Of a DNA stretch of 48,831 bases, positions 22,634 to 31,994 are shown piece by piece (the first letter of the stretch is position 1; each line of letters begins with the position of its first letter). The position numbers and the translations under genes are program-made. The DNA is from Bacteroidia bacterium (GTDB lineage: Bacteria; Bacteroidota; Bacteroidia; CAIKAF01): assembly GCA_030427255.1 (NCBI GenBank), contig JAUHWY010000026.1, forward strand, positions 1-48,831, in the 5' to 3' direction. Below the pieces are notes generated by a model that saw only the letters and a list, made by a program, of their open reading frames with translations, had not been told where the DNA came from and ran no database searches.

Positions 22634-25288
22634 TTAGAACTGTTGGCCAATCATGAAGTGAAACTGGCCTCCGGGGATTTCACGCGCGGGACCAATGGGG
22701 TCGAGTCCCCAGCCGTAATCGACACCGAGCAAACCAAACATGGGCAAAAAGAAACGTGCTCCAATGCCCACGGCCCGGTTGATTTGAAAGGGCGTGTATT
22801 CGTCGAAGGTGAGCCAAGCATTTCCGGCTTCTGCAAAGGCATGCACCCAGATTTTTGCCTGAGGGTTTGGGGAGAGCAAGAAGCGCAGTTCGGCGGTGTG
22901 TTTGTTGTAAATGGTGCCACCTACAGCACCCGTAGATGTTCCATTGGAGCCGGGAGTAAGGGAGAGGTTGGGATAACCCCGTTGGGCAATGATTTCGCGT
23001 CCGTCTACGTTGAAACCGGTGAGGCCGTCGCCACCCAAAAAGAAGCGCTCGAAGGGGGTAATACCAACGGCGGCATTGTATTGGCCTAGAAAGCCGAACT
23101 CGGTGCGCAACATGAGTACCAGTTTGGCGTCGCGGTCACCGGCACGTTTGTCGAGCGGGATAAACCATTTGCCTTGGAATTTCCATTTGTGGTATTCCAA
23201 AAACTCAAAACGCTCTTCGTCGGATATGGTATTGTAGTCTTTGTTGTTGAACAAACTCCAGGGTGGGGTGAGCTGGGCATTCAGGCGAAATTCCGAACCG
23301 GAGGTGGGGAAAATCATATCGTTGGTGGAGTTGCGTACCAAGCCTACATTAATGTTGATGTTGTTGGAAACCCCGGAAAACCTATCTGCACTTCCGGAGA
23401 TAAGCTGGTAGTCGCGTGCGTCGTAGCGCATGTAGGTGATTCCTCCCATGATTTGGAAGTAGTCGTCCGGCCAGCGCAATTGCTTGCCCACGGTAACGCC
23501 TACGGAGGTGGTAGAAAGCCTGCTGGAGCTGTCGGTAAGGCCGAAGGCAAAGGTGGAGTGGTTCACAAAGAATCCTAGAGAAATGGGCTTGTATCCTCCT
23601 AAGTAGGGTTCGTTAAAGTTAAAGTTATAGGCTTGGAACTGAGGTCCGGTAGATTGTGCGCGGATGGACAAGGTTTGTCCGTCGCCATTGGGCAGGGGCG
23701 ACCAAGTGCTTGGGCGAAGCAAGTTCCTCAAGCTAAAGTTTCGGAAGCTTAGCCCTAAGGTTCCTACCACCTGTCCGGCTCCCCAGCCGCCCGAAAGTTC
23801 GATTTGGTCGGAGGGCTGTTCTTCCATGATAATTTCCAGGTCCACGTTTCCGCTTACAGGGTCAGGAATGGGTCGAATTTCTAGGGTTTGAGGGTTTATG
23901 ATGCCCAATTGAGAAAGGGCTTGTTGGGTTCTTATTACGTCGGAGCGGCGGAATAGATCGCCGGGTTTGGATCGAACTTCCCTTAGAATAACGCGGTCGT
24001 TGGTTTTGGTATTTCCGGTGAGGATAATGCGGCGGATATAGGCTTGTTTTCCTTCGGAGATGCGTATTTCGAGGTCGATGGAGTCGCCTTCCACCAACAT
24101 TTCCACGGGTTGTATTTGAAAATAGAGGTATCCGTCGTTTTGGTAAAGCGAGCTGATGTCTAGGGCATCTGGATCCATGTTGAGCCGCTTTTGCAGCCTT
24201 TCTTGGTCATACACATCGCCTTTTTCAATGCCGAGCAGGGTGTCGAGCATTCCGGAGGTATATTTTTGATTGCCCGACCAGCTGATGTCCCGAAAGAAGT
24301 ATTGGTTGCCTTCTTCGATGAGGAACTCGGCAAAGATTTCGTTGTCCTTCATGTACACGGTATCGTGCAAGAATCGGGCGTCGCGGTAGCCTTTGGAGTT
24401 ATAGAGGGCAATGACCTGGTCGCGGGCCATTTCCCATTCGTATTCGTTGTATTGCGACTTGGTAAAAATATTGATTCGGTTGGCGTTGCGCAGGTATTCG
24501 GCGGTGGCTTTAAAAAAGCCGTCGGTGAGGACCACAGAATCAACCTTAGAAAACTTGGGTTGCCCACCCAAAAAGCGCAAAAAGTCTTTATGCATGTCTA
24601 TGCGCGACTTTTCGACAATGGCCTCTTTAAGTGCTTTGCGTATTTTGGAAGTGGGCATCATGCGGTTGCCCTGAATATCGATTCCTGCGACTTTTACTTT
24701 TTGACCGCGCTGCACGTCGATTTGGAGGTTTACAAAATTGGGCGGCATGGTGGAGTCGGAGGAGGTGCTGAAGTCTATGGTCGGGTTTAAGAAGCCCTTA
24801 TCGGCGAGGTAGTCTTTAATGCGGTACTCGGTCACCTTCATGAGGTATTCTGTGAGGACTTCTCCTCGGTACCATTTGATGAGGTCGGTGATGTCGTCGC
24901 GTTCTCCTTTTTTAATGCCGGTAATGATGGGTTTAAGGAGTCTGGGTCGCTCTTTTACTTGCAGGGTAAGGGCCACATGGCCCGGGCGGGTTTCTCTTGC
25001 CAAAAGCTTAATGTCGGCAAAGACCTTTTCGTTCCATAGTTTTTTAAGTGCGCGGCTGGTTTCCTCGCCGGGGAGGGATATTTTTTGACCGGTTCTAAGT
25101 CCGGAAAGGAGAACCACGTATTTATCGTCGATTGCTTCGGAGGAGGAGCTTACCTCAATAGTGTCTATAACCACATCTCTGGGCAGGGCATAATCGACCG
25201 AAAAGCTTCCATTGTTTTGGGCATGAAGGGAAGCTAGGCTGCCGAGGGCAGTGGAGAGCAGAAGAATATAAAAAAAGCGTAGAAGCAT
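22634..25288 (-). CDS. bamA: outer-membrane protein assembly factor BamA
   Basis: An 884-residue Omp85 protein. A signal peptide (residues 1-23, ending LHAQ) is followed by POTRA domains to about residue 480, for instance KVAGIDIQGNRMMPTSKIRKA and AYIRRIILTGNTKTNDRVIL. A C-terminal 16-strand barrel follows, with the Omp85 signature near FFLGGDGLTGFNVDGRE (about 748). It ends in FMIGQQF, a normal barrel C-terminus with terminal phenylalanine. It inserts barrels into the outer membrane. The start overlaps the stop of uppS by one base, and ompH follows after 43 bp. Confidence 0.96.
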   Translation of the reverse strand: MLLRFFYILLLSTALGSLASLHAQNNGSFSVDYALPRDVVIDTIEVSSSSEAIDDKYVVLLSGLRTGQKISLPGEETSRALKKLWNEKVFADIKLLARETRPGHVALTLQVKERPRLLKPIITGIKKGERDDITDLIKWYRGEVLTEYLMKVTEYRIKDYLADKGFLNPTIDFSTSSDSTMPPNFVNLQIDVQRGQKVKVAGIDIQGNRMMPTSKIRKALKEAIVEKSRIDMHKDFLRFLGGQPKFSKVDSVVLTDGFFKATAEYLRNANRINIFTKSQYNEYEWEMARDQVIALYNSKGYRDARFLHDTVYMKDNEIFAEFLIEEGNQYFFRDISWSGNQKYTSGMLDTLLGIEKGDVYDQERLQKRLNMDPDALDISSLYQNDGYLYFQIQPVEMLVEGDSIDLEIRISEGKQAYIRRIILTGNTKTNDRVILREVRSKPGDLFRRSDVIRTQQALSQLGIINPQTLEIRPIPDPVSGNVDLEIIMEEQPSDQIELSGGWGAGQVVGTLGLSFRNFSLRNLLRPSTWSPLPNGDGQTLSIRAQSTGPQFQAYNFNFNEPYLGGYKPISLGFFVNHSTFAFGLTDSSSRLSTTSVGVTVGKQLRWPDDYFQIMGGITYMRYDARDYQLISGSADRFSGVSNNININVGLVRNSTNDMIFPTSGSEFRLNAQLTPPWSLFNNKDYNTISDEERFEFLEYHKWKFQGKWFIPLDKRAGDRDAKLVLMLRTEFGFLGQYNAAVGITPFERFFLGGDGLTGFNVDGREIIAQRGYPNLSLTPGSNGTSTGAVGGTIYNKHTAELRFLLSPNPQAKIWVHAFAEAGNAWLTFDEYTPFQINRAVGIGARFFLPMFGLLGVDYGWGLDPIGPAREIPGGQFHFMIGQQF

Positions 25289-26040
25289 TAGTGCACAAGC
25301 ATTTGATCGCTAACAAGTCCGAAGCGTCGTTCTCTTTGTTGGTAGTTTACGATAGCTTCAAAGAGGTCTTCGCGTGTGAAATCGGGCCACAGTTTGGGCG
25401 TAAAATAAAGTTCGCTGTAAGCAATTTGCCAAAGCAGGTAATTGCTGATGCGCAATTCTCCGCTGGTTCGAATAAGGAGTTCGGGATCCGGGTATTGGGC
25501 CGTGCAAAGTTCCGCCTGGAAAAGCGCTTCGGAAATTTCGTCGGGTTTAATCAGGCCTTGGGCCACTTTGTCGGCCAATTGGCGTGTGGCATGCAAGATT
25601 TCCCAACGAGCGCTGTAAGAAAGCGCCAAAATTAGGTGCATTCCTGTGTTTTGGCTGGTTTCGTCAATGGATTTTTGAAGTTGAAGGCGGGCTTTTTCCG
25701 GCAACTGGTCTAGGTTTCCAATGGCCTGAAGCCGAATGTTGTTTTGGTTTAGGGTGGGCGTTTCTTTATGTATAGACTTTACCAACAGCTCCATTAGGGC
25801 TTTGATTTCGGCAGCCGGCCTTTTCCAATTTTCGGTAGAAAAGGTATACATGGTTAAGAACTTAACTCCAATTTCGGAGGCGCCTTCTACGGTTTCGCGT
25901 ACGGCTTTAACCCCAATTTTATGGCCAAAGGTCCGCAGTCGGCCTTGCTTTTTAGCCCAGCGGCCGTTGCCGTCCATAATTATGGCAATGTGCTCGGGCA
26001 CTCTTTTTTTATCTATTTGCGCTTTGAAATCCATAGCCAT
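25288..26040 (-). CDS. uppS: isoprenyl transferase (undecaprenyl diphosphate synthase)
   Basis: A 250-residue cis-prenyltransferase that makes undecaprenyl diphosphate, the lipid carrier for wall and surface glycans. Motifs are IAIIMDGNGRWAKKQG at residues about 18-33 (catalytic aspartate), LTMYTFSTENWKRP near 62, and the C-terminal signature LIRTSGELRISNYLLWQ near 194. The start ATG overlaps the stop of the DUF6089 gene (TAATG) and the stop overlaps the bamA start, so the genes are coupled. The length is normal. Confidence 0.96.
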   Translation of the reverse strand: MAMDFKAQIDKKRVPEHIAIIMDGNGRWAKKQGRLRTFGHKIGVKAVRETVEGASEIGVKFLTMYTFSTENWKRPAAEIKALMELLVKSIHKETPTLNQNNIRLQAIGNLDQLPEKARLQLQKSIDETSQNTGMHLILALSYSARWEILHATRQLADKVAQGLIKPDEISEALFQAELCTAQYPDPELLIRTSGELRISNYLLWQIAYSELYFTPKLWPDFTREDLFEAIVNYQQRERRFGLVSDQMLVH

Positions 26041-26906
26041 TAACGTCGGGCCTTCCGCCAGCCTACGCCACTGTAACAGATGTTGGGGTCATTGAATTTA
26101 TAGACCAAAGATACGTGGAAAAAGCCATACCAGTCTAAGTCGTTGGGGGTACCTCTTTGATAAAAGGTGTTAGGCATGGGGCCATTGTAGTCCGAAATGG
26201 ACTGGTCTGAAAGTTCGGCGGCCACTTGGCCGGAAATGAGGGTGATTTCGCCCAAATCGCCATAGGTGGTGCTTACGTCGTCCAAGTAGTCGGTAAAGGT
26301 CATCCGCATTTGGTATTCGGTCATAAGGGTCCAGCGGTCGTTGAGCATGAATTTGAAGCCCAGCCCAAAGGGAATGGCAAAGCTCCACGTTGGATATTCT
26401 TCTCGGTCGGGAAAGGTAGGCGTGGTCTGCCCTTCGGTTTGTAATGCCGAAAGAGGAATGAGTTCTCCGTTGTAATTGGCTTGAGGCGAAAACATAAATC
26501 CTGCAAATCCTAAGGAAAGAAAGGGCGTCCAGTTGCGGCCTGAATTTCTTCCCGGTTTAAACGGAAAGAAATTGAACTCTCCAATAAGGTTTAATTCATA
26601 GATGTCGCTTTCAAAATGAAGGTTGCGTGTGGCTTGAAAATCGTAAACCCCTAAGGAGTCGGCAGCGCTAATGCGGCCGTAAAGCAAACCGGCCCTTAGG
26701 CTCCAATGCCAGTCAAAATTCCGGCGGTAAAAGGCATGACCGCCCGGGTGGGGTGAGCGCCAGTGCACGGTAGGATTCACATCACCCACATAATACGTGA
26801 GCCCGGGGCCAATGCCAAATTCATGGGTTTGGCCCAGCAGCGAATGGCTTAAAAAAAAGTAGGCCGCCCATCCGAAGCAGCCTTTAAGCATGGTATTCAC
26901 GCGCAT
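26040..26906 (-). CDS. DUF6089 family outer-membrane beta-barrel protein (copy b)
   Basis: A 288-residue protein with a signal peptide and alternating beta-strand pattern of an 8-10 strand barrel. It has the family opening EFGIGPGLTYYVGDVNP near residue 30 and FTDYLDDVSTTYGDLG near 215. The order nadK - DUF6089 - uppS - bamA is widespread in Bacteroidota, and a role in envelope assembly is suspected from that context only. It is a tandem paralogue of the gene at 26966-27910: both keep the GVGF/GLGFKF segment and the TDYxDDVSxTY motif. The coding end overlaps the uppS start. Confidence 0.8.
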   Translation of the reverse strand: MRVNTMLKGCFGWAAYFFLSHSLLGQTHEFGIGPGLTYYVGDVNPTVHWRSPHPGGHAFYRRNFDWHWSLRAGLLYGRISAADSLGVYDFQATRNLHFESDIYELNLIGEFNFFPFKPGRNSGRNWTPFLSLGFAGFMFSPQANYNGELIPLSALQTEGQTTPTFPDREEYPTWSFAIPFGLGFKFMLNDRWTLMTEYQMRMTFTDYLDDVSTTYGDLGEITLISGQVAAELSDQSISDYNGPMPNTFYQRGTPNDLDWYGFFHVSLVYKFNDPNICYSGVGWRKARR

Positions 26907-26965
26907 AGACTATCTCGGATAAACGGCCAACTCCTCAAAAAATTGTCCGTTAGCCGTGCTTTAAT

Positions 26966-27910
26966 TTATTTCGGATACTTTGGCTTAGAATTGTCGAAAA
27001 TACCTAGGTTCCAGCACAAGTTAAACTGAAGGTACATGTACACATCGTTGTCTTGTGGGTTGCCGCGCTGCTGACCTACACCAAAGGTTGGGGTCTCGCC
27101 GGGGAACTCAGGATCGGTATAGTAGGCCTGAGTGTAATACGACAATTCGGCGGCAATGGGATCTTCGAAAAACGACGGATTCACGTAAGTTGAAGAAACA
27201 TCGTCCATATAATCGGTAAAGGAACGACGGTACGACAGCTCTACGTTAAGGTTAATGTCATCGGTAATGCGGAAAGCAAAACCAACACCTAAAGGTAATG
27301 CTACTTGTACGCGGCTGTATGGGTCACGGGTTGGCAATACAAACTGGCCTTCGGTGCCCAAGGGCTGTAGGCTATAAGAAATGCCGTTTGAAGGAGCAAC
27401 GGCGGTGGGGTCAAACCAAAAACCGCTAATACCGGTGAATACATAACCTAATACCGGACGACCGCTGCGGCCACGAACGCCTCTACGACGGTAGCGCCCT
27501 TTTTGTGGCAAATCGGGTAAAAAGTAAAATTCCGCCTGAAGTCCCCAGTCCATTACATGGCTTCGGAAATTCAAATTACGGTCGTTTCTCGCCGGATCTT
27601 CGGTCCAAGCATCGTTACCGGTAACCCAGCCATAATTCAAAAAGACTTTGGTACCTACCCAACGGTGCCATTGGTAGCGTGCTCCAATTTGAAAATTGGG
27701 GCGAAGTGCTTCCCATTCCCAGTCGGCAAGAAAGGAACGGCCGATGTCGTTGGCACCGCCCAAATCACCTAAGAAGTTCATCATACCTACTCCCGTTACA
27801 ATTTGTAGGTTGTCAAGCCAATTTACTTGACTTTTATATCGACGGGATTGGCCGGTAAGTGAGGCACTTCCAAAGCCTATGAGTAATACAAAAAGCAAAA
27901 GGCGCTTCAT
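26966..27910 (-). CDS. DUF6089 family outer-membrane beta-barrel protein (copy a)
   Basis: A 314-residue barrel protein with signal peptide (residues 1-20). Family features are IVTGVGMMNFLGDLGGANDIG near residue 37 and RRSFTDYMDDVSSTYVNPS near 228. It contains a basic Arg/Gly loop (KGRYRRRGVRGRSG near 142) that the second copy replaces with GRNSGRN. It begins the envelope operon: a good promoter lies upstream and no same-strand gene is close. The two copies are clearly diverged, so the duplication is old. Confidence 0.8.
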   Translation of the reverse strand: MKRLLLFVLLIGFGSASLTGQSRRYKSQVNWLDNLQIVTGVGMMNFLGDLGGANDIGRSFLADWEWEALRPNFQIGARYQWHRWVGTKVFLNYGWVTGNDAWTEDPARNDRNLNFRSHVMDWGLQAEFYFLPDLPQKGRYRRRGVRGRSGRPVLGYVFTGISGFWFDPTAVAPSNGISYSLQPLGTEGQFVLPTRDPYSRVQVALPLGVGFAFRITDDINLNVELSYRRSFTDYMDDVSSTYVNPSFFEDPIAAELSYYTQAYYTDPEFPGETPTFGVGQQRGNPQDNDVYMYLQFNLCWNLGIFDNSKPKYPK

Positions 27911-27954
27911 GGTGTAATGAATTAGCAGGTGTCTTTTTAACCCGGGTTTGGGCT

Positions 27955-27980
27955 CAAAAGTAAGACTTTTTTTCCAACAA
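27955..27980 (-). promoter_or_regulatory. putative promoter of the bamA operon
   Basis: On the minus strand TACTTTTG (27962-27955) matches TAnnTTTG exactly, with TTG (27980-27978) 15 bp upstream as a possible -33 element. The ATG of the first barrel gene is at 27910, giving a leader of about 40 nt. Confidence 0.45.
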
Positions 27981-27991
27981 TCGATGAACAG

Positions 27992-28867
27992 TTAATTTCT
28001 TGCATCTTTTCCCCATAAAAGTTTGTTCCTCAGCGTGTCTAAGTAATGTACCGAAGGTAATTGGATAAATTGAATCGCAAAGGGAGCGCGCTTTATGCTG
28101 AGGGCTGTGCCTTCGTTTAAAGAATAGCTCCTACTGTCCAAGGAAACCAAGAATTCTTTGTTTCTGGAATAGGCCTCCAAACGTATGGTGGCATGGTCCG
28201 GAATTACAAAAGGACGTTGGGTTAGGTTGTGCGGGGCAATGGGCGTAAGCGTAATGGTAGGGCAGGCCGGATGTACAATGGGGCCACCACAGCTTAAACC
28301 ATAACCGGTAGATCCGGTGGGTGTGGAAATGATGAGTCCATCGGCGCGATAGGTGTTGAAAAACTCTTCGTTTAGGTAACACCGAATCTCAACCATAGAA
28401 GCGGTGTCTTTTTTCATTACGGTAATCTCATTCAAAGCATAGGCCTGTTCTCCAAGTCCTTTGCCGGCTACCTCAGCCATAAGCAAGCTCCTTTTTTCTA
28501 AGCTGTAGGCACGCTTGGCAAGTGCCGTTAAGGCTTCCTTGAATACTTCTCTGGAAATGGGCGACAAAAACCCCAACCGGCCCAAATTAAAGCCAAGCAT
28601 GGGTATACCGCTGGAACCAACCACCAGCATGGCTTCCAACATGGTGCCGTCGCCTCCCAAACTTATGAGGGCGTCCGCATCCTGAGGCACATTACTTTTT
28701 TCAAAGGTATCTACCTCAAGCTCCAAACCATACACCCTATTCAAGTAGGCTTTATAGGGGCCAAACATTAGGGCCGTGGCGTTGTGCTTTCGCAGCCAAT
28801 CCAGCAGCTCCGGAAGTAAATTGCGATGCTCCGGCTGAACAATGCGTCCAAAGAGTAAAATTTTCAT
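27992..28867 (-). CDS. nadK: NAD kinase
   Basis: A 291-residue ATP-NAD kinase making NADP. The catalytic GGDGT motif is in LISLGGDGTMLEAM near residue 70, followed by GFNLGRLGFLSPI near 97. The NE motif is in YALNEITVMKK near 146, and the glycine-rich TPTGSTGYGLSCGGPIVHP near 183. It lies upstream of the DUF6089/bamA operon with an 81-bp gap holding the operon's own promoter. The length is normal. Confidence 0.95.
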   Translation of the reverse strand: MKILLFGRIVQPEHRNLLPELLDWLRKHNATALMFGPYKAYLNRVYGLELEVDTFEKSNVPQDADALISLGGDGTMLEAMLVVGSSGIPMLGFNLGRLGFLSPISREVFKEALTALAKRAYSLEKRSLLMAEVAGKGLGEQAYALNEITVMKKDTASMVEIRCYLNEEFFNTYRADGLIISTPTGSTGYGLSCGGPIVHPACPTITLTPIAPHNLTQRPFVIPDHATIRLEAYSRNKEFLVSLDSRSYSLNEGTALSIKRAPFAIQFIQLPSVHYLDTLRNKLLWGKDARN

Positions 28868-28911
28868 GGCGCAAATTTTGGCTCAAGATAACCATTGCAG
28901 CGGCAAGAACA

Positions 28912-29553
28912 TTATTGACCAATACGCACGGGAGGACCCAAAAACTTAGGCTGGGTGCCCCAAAGCAAATCCAGGGTCATTTTAAACCTGGCCAGCTTTT
29001 CGCGCAACCACATTCTAGGGCTCATGGCTACCGATTGAGCATCAAAACTTTCGGCATCCATGCCTAAGTGCCGGGCAATATGCACGGCTCGTGCCGTATG
29101 AAAGCCTTGGCTTACAATCAAAAACCTTTGTTGACCAAAAACCGCACGGCACCGCACTACCGAATCCAAGGTCCTAAACCCGGCATAGTCCAGATATATG
29201 CGCTCGGCAGGAATGCCCCTGGCCACCAAATCGCGTTTCATGGTCATGGGTTCATTATAGTACACGCTTCCATTGTCGCCGCTGAGCAGCAAATATTTTA
29301 CCTTTCCCGACTTGTACAGGGCCTCTGCTGCCTCTAGTCGATATTGGTAGTACAGGTTTATTCTGCCGTTGCCAAGGTTTCGGCCGGTGCCAAGCACCAA
29401 TGCCACTTCAAAATTCCCGGTTTGGTCTAAGCTTTGGTGACGAAAAGAAGCATACCTGTACCTTACCCAAGCATCTGAGGCAAGAATCAAAAGCCCAAGA
29501 ACCAAGCCCAAGAAGCCCGTCCATTTCATCAAGCGCAGCACCCGCCGTTTCAT
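28912..29553 (-). CDS. SanA/YdcF-like DUF218 membrane protein
   Basis: A 213-residue protein with one N-terminal membrane anchor (residues about 12-30) and a DUF218 domain. Visible are VALVLGTGRNLGNGRIN near residue 50, YRLEAAEALYKSGKVKYLLLSGDNGS near 71, NEPMTMKRDLVARGIPAERIYLDYAG near 101, and LIVSQGFHTARA near 145. SanA/ElyC relatives affect envelope integrity and vancomycin exclusion. It is transcribed in the same direction as nadK, 44 bp upstream. Function is inferred from the family. Confidence 0.85.
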   Translation of the reverse strand: MKRRVLRLMKWTGFLGLVLGLLILASDAWVRYRYASFRHQSLDQTGNFEVALVLGTGRNLGNGRINLYYQYRLEAAEALYKSGKVKYLLLSGDNGSVYYNEPMTMKRDLVARGIPAERIYLDYAGFRTLDSVVRCRAVFGQQRFLIVSQGFHTARAVHIARHLGMDAESFDAQSVAMSPRMWLREKLARFKMTLDLLWGTQPKFLGPPVRIGQ

Positions 29554-29770
29554 TCAGTTAAGATACTCCAAAAATTGTACCGTCTCTTGTTTAGCCATGG
29601 TTTCGCAGGTCTTAGCGCATTGGCTTAAGCTTTTGTTTATGCTCTCGGAATTCCGGTTTTGGCGGTGGGTGTTGAAAATAGTGGGCTTTGAAGGCCGGGG
29701 GCCAAAACTAAGAGAGGCGTTTAGTAGAAAAAGTTTATTTACTAAATTCAAATCCACAATTCATTGACCT

Positions 29771-30259
29771 ATGCATAGGCTGTGTTTCTTTTTTCTCCCT
29801 TTCGTTTTGAGCTTATCGCTCTCCGCTCAATACAGCTTAAAAGCTCAAAAAAGGCTGCTTCCAAAGGAGGTGAGAAAAGCCAAGTTGTATTTTGGCATGA
29901 GCCAAGATGCCTTTTTGCTGCGATTGCCCCAAGCGGTTTTGGACGAAAACGAGGCCATAAGCAACCCTTTCCGTAAGGTGTATTTGGTGGAGGGTTTTTC
30001 AAAATCCATCTCCAAAATGGTGGTTTACTTAAACAATGAATCTCCCTTTCCTTTGTATGAGTTCATACTCATAATGGACAGCCCGGAATCGGCCGGGAAG
30101 TTGGGCGAAAAGCTTTTTGGGAAGCCCAATGCCGCCAATGGAGAGTGGCGTGTGCCTCCGGGAAAACACGGGAATTTTTTGATTGGAGCTTGGGTATACC
30201 AAAAGAAACTGGTGCTTGCTGCTGCGCTTCCGGGTTCGGAGTGGGAAACAGAGCTGTAA
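29771..30259 (+). CDS. small exported protein of unknown function
   Basis: A 162-residue protein with signal peptide (residues 1-19, ending LSAQ). The mature part is alpha/beta-like and rich in charged residues (KRLLPKEVRKAKLYFGM), with no cysteines. I recognise no family; the shape recalls small Bacteroidota periplasmic proteins. It is monocistronic, divergent from the SanA-like gene and convergent with manC. A GC-rich hairpin element follows directly. Confidence 0.65.
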   Translation: MHRLCFFFLPFVLSLSLSAQYSLKAQKRLLPKEVRKAKLYFGMSQDAFLLRLPQAVLDENEAISNPFRKVYLVEGFSKSISKMVVYLNNESPFPLYEFILIMDSPESAGKLGEKLFGKPNAANGEWRVPPGKHGNFLIGAWVYQKKLVLAAALPGSEWETEL

Positions 30260-30286
30260 GAGGACCCTATGGGCAGAAGGCTCTGT

Positions 30287-30459
30287 TTGGAAGAAGATTT
30301 ACCTGCGCCCCGGCGGACTTGGAAAGCCCGGAGGAGGGAGCCCACATCGGGCTTGGCGGGCGGAGGTCCCGAGCCAACGGGACCCACGTACCGCTTAGCC
30401 CGATGCGGGCTGCCAACGAGGACTTGAAAAGGGAGACGGATTAGGCGCCCCAAAAAAAG
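30287..30459 (+). repeat. GC-rich hairpin element H4
   Basis: Family member with the left edge TTGGAAGA then GGAAAGCCCGGAG and the right edge GAGGACTTG...GGATTAGGCGCCCC plus an A-run. The stem arms are CCCACATCGGGCT (30341-30353) and AGCCCGATGCGGG (30397-30409) with one mismatch. The loop holds a TCCCG/CGGGA mini-hairpin. The stem sequence is unrelated to that of H1 or H2 while the edges are conserved. It lies between convergent genes. Confidence 0.75.
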
Positions 30460-30565
30460 ACACCCAAAAATTTACAAAGGAGGCCACCAAAAGCCTTGTT
30501 TTTGCTGCATCTAAATTTCGAAAGAGCCCCCCCTGCCGCTGCGGTTAGGGCAAACTGTTTGGGCT

Positions 30566-31657
30566 TTAAAGAAACTGGTCGCCCCATTTCATGCGCACCT
30601 CATTCACAATGTTTTTAACCTTTTGCTCATCGCGGATATGACTTATGAGCAATACGCCATCGCGTTCGGCCACAATGAGGTCGCGAACGCCCTGCAATAC
30701 CACCAGCTTGTCGTTGGGCATGTGTACCATGCAGCCTTCGGTATCTTCCGCTAAAATGCGATCGCCCACCAGTCTATTCCCGGTTCCTTGGTTTTGAGAA
30801 ACTTGAAGCAGCGAGCCCCATGTACCTAAGTCGCTCCAACCCAGGTCGGCCTCAATCACATAAACGACTTCGGCCTTTTCCATTACTGCATAGTCCACGG
30901 AGTTGTTTTTTACCATGGAATAGGCTTTGCGAAGCCCGGCAGAGGAAGCCTCGCCTTCGGGTTCTTTGGCCCAGTCTTCAAATATTTGGGCATCTTCGGG
31001 TTGGTGGGTTTTGTAGGCGTTTAAGAACAGGTCCACCGGCCAAATAAAATTGCCTGAATTCCACAGGAACTCTCCGCTGTTTAAAAAGGTTTTGGCAAGC
31101 TCTTCGTTGGGTTTTTCGGTAAAGGTTTTTACGCGAAACATTTGTGGTGTGCCGGGTTGTTCTCCATCTTTTTGTATGTAGCCATAGCCGGTGTCGGGTC
31201 TGCTTGGTTTTATGCCAAGGGTGACCATGGCGTGGGCCGTTTCGGCAAATCCATAGGCCAGGTTCAGGGTTTCGCTAAAGGCTTCTTCGCGGGTAATGAG
31301 GTGGTCGGCGGCAAAAACGCCCATGGTGGCTTTGGGCTGCCGCTTGGCAATTACCTGCGCGGCGTAAGCAATGCAGGGCGCCGTGTTTTTTCGCATGGGC
31401 TCCATCAGCAGGTTTGCTCCATGAAGTTGAGGCAATTGCTCTTTCACCAAATGGCCATAATCTTCGTGGGTAACCACCAAAATATGAGAAGCCTCAAATT
31501 GATGCTGAAGTCGTCGCCAAGTAGCTTGCAGCAAGGACTCTCCGGTGCCTAAGACGTCAATAAATTGTTTGGGGTAATTTTTTCTGGAAAGTGGCCAAAA
31601 GCGAGATCCAATCCCTCCGGCCATAATGACGGCATATCGTGCACCCATAATCGACAT
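30566..31657 (-). CDS. manC: mannose-1-phosphate guanylyltransferase
   Basis: A 363-residue single-domain GDP-mannose pyrophosphorylase. The signature AVIMAGGIGSRFWPLSRKNY (residues 9-28), immediately followed by PKQF, and the FTEKP motif near 178 are both present. The C-terminal isomerase domain of bifunctional ManC/AlgA proteins is absent, so it only makes GDP-mannose. That product supplies mannose, fucose or other deoxysugars for surface glycans. The start could be the ATG at 31657 or the one at 31648 (MGARYAV). Confidence 0.93.
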   Translation of the reverse strand: MSIMGARYAVIMAGGIGSRFWPLSRKNYPKQFIDVLGTGESLLQATWRRLQHQFEASHILVVTHEDYGHLVKEQLPQLHGANLLMEPMRKNTAPCIAYAAQVIAKRQPKATMGVFAADHLITREEAFSETLNLAYGFAETAHAMVTLGIKPSRPDTGYGYIQKDGEQPGTPQMFRVKTFTEKPNEELAKTFLNSGEFLWNSGNFIWPVDLFLNAYKTHQPEDAQIFEDWAKEPEGEASSAGLRKAYSMVKNNSVDYAVMEKAEVVYVIEADLGWSDLGTWGSLLQVSQNQGTGNRLVGDRILAEDTEGCMVHMPNDKLVVLQGVRDLIVAERDGVLLISHIRDEQKVKNIVNEVRMKWGDQFL

Positions 31658-31994
31658 TTAATAAGTACAAACATACAACGCCAAACAAGGGTTTCCAATC
31701 CCAAGTCTTTTATGGCGTGGCTTAGGGTAGATTTGGCTGCCGGCCGGGCTATCCCCGCTAGCTTTTGTGCCCAAGGCTGGCAGGCCATCCGGCTCCGGGA
31801 GTTCGCTGCGCTCCACTTCCTCGCTCGGTGGCCTGCCGCCCCGGGCCCAAAAGGCTAGCCGGCTCTATCCCTGGCAGGTGCTCCGTAGCAAAAACCAGGC
31901 TGACTTAATGTTGTGCAATCCTCTATCCGAGCTTTGACAAAGCATTAAGCCCATAGAATGGGTGAGCACTTTCCCCGATTTGCAGCTACACATT
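31658..31994. repeat. intergenic region with long interrupted hairpin
   Basis: No gene is seen. The main structure has arms GCTAGCTTTTGTGCCC (31757-31772) and GGGCCCAAAAGGCTAGC (31843-31859). An inner stem CAGGCC/GGCCTG and a GC-rich loop (TTCGCTGCGCTCCACTTC) are nested inside. It lacks the conserved edges of the H1-H5 family but has the same 'long stem, inner hairpin' plan. It lies between the start of manC and the end of the gingipain-like gene. Confidence 0.6.

Noticed and set aside
29554-29757. 67-codon frame upstream of the SanA-like gene
   Set aside because: It has no family resemblance or good start context and fills a normal intergenic gap.
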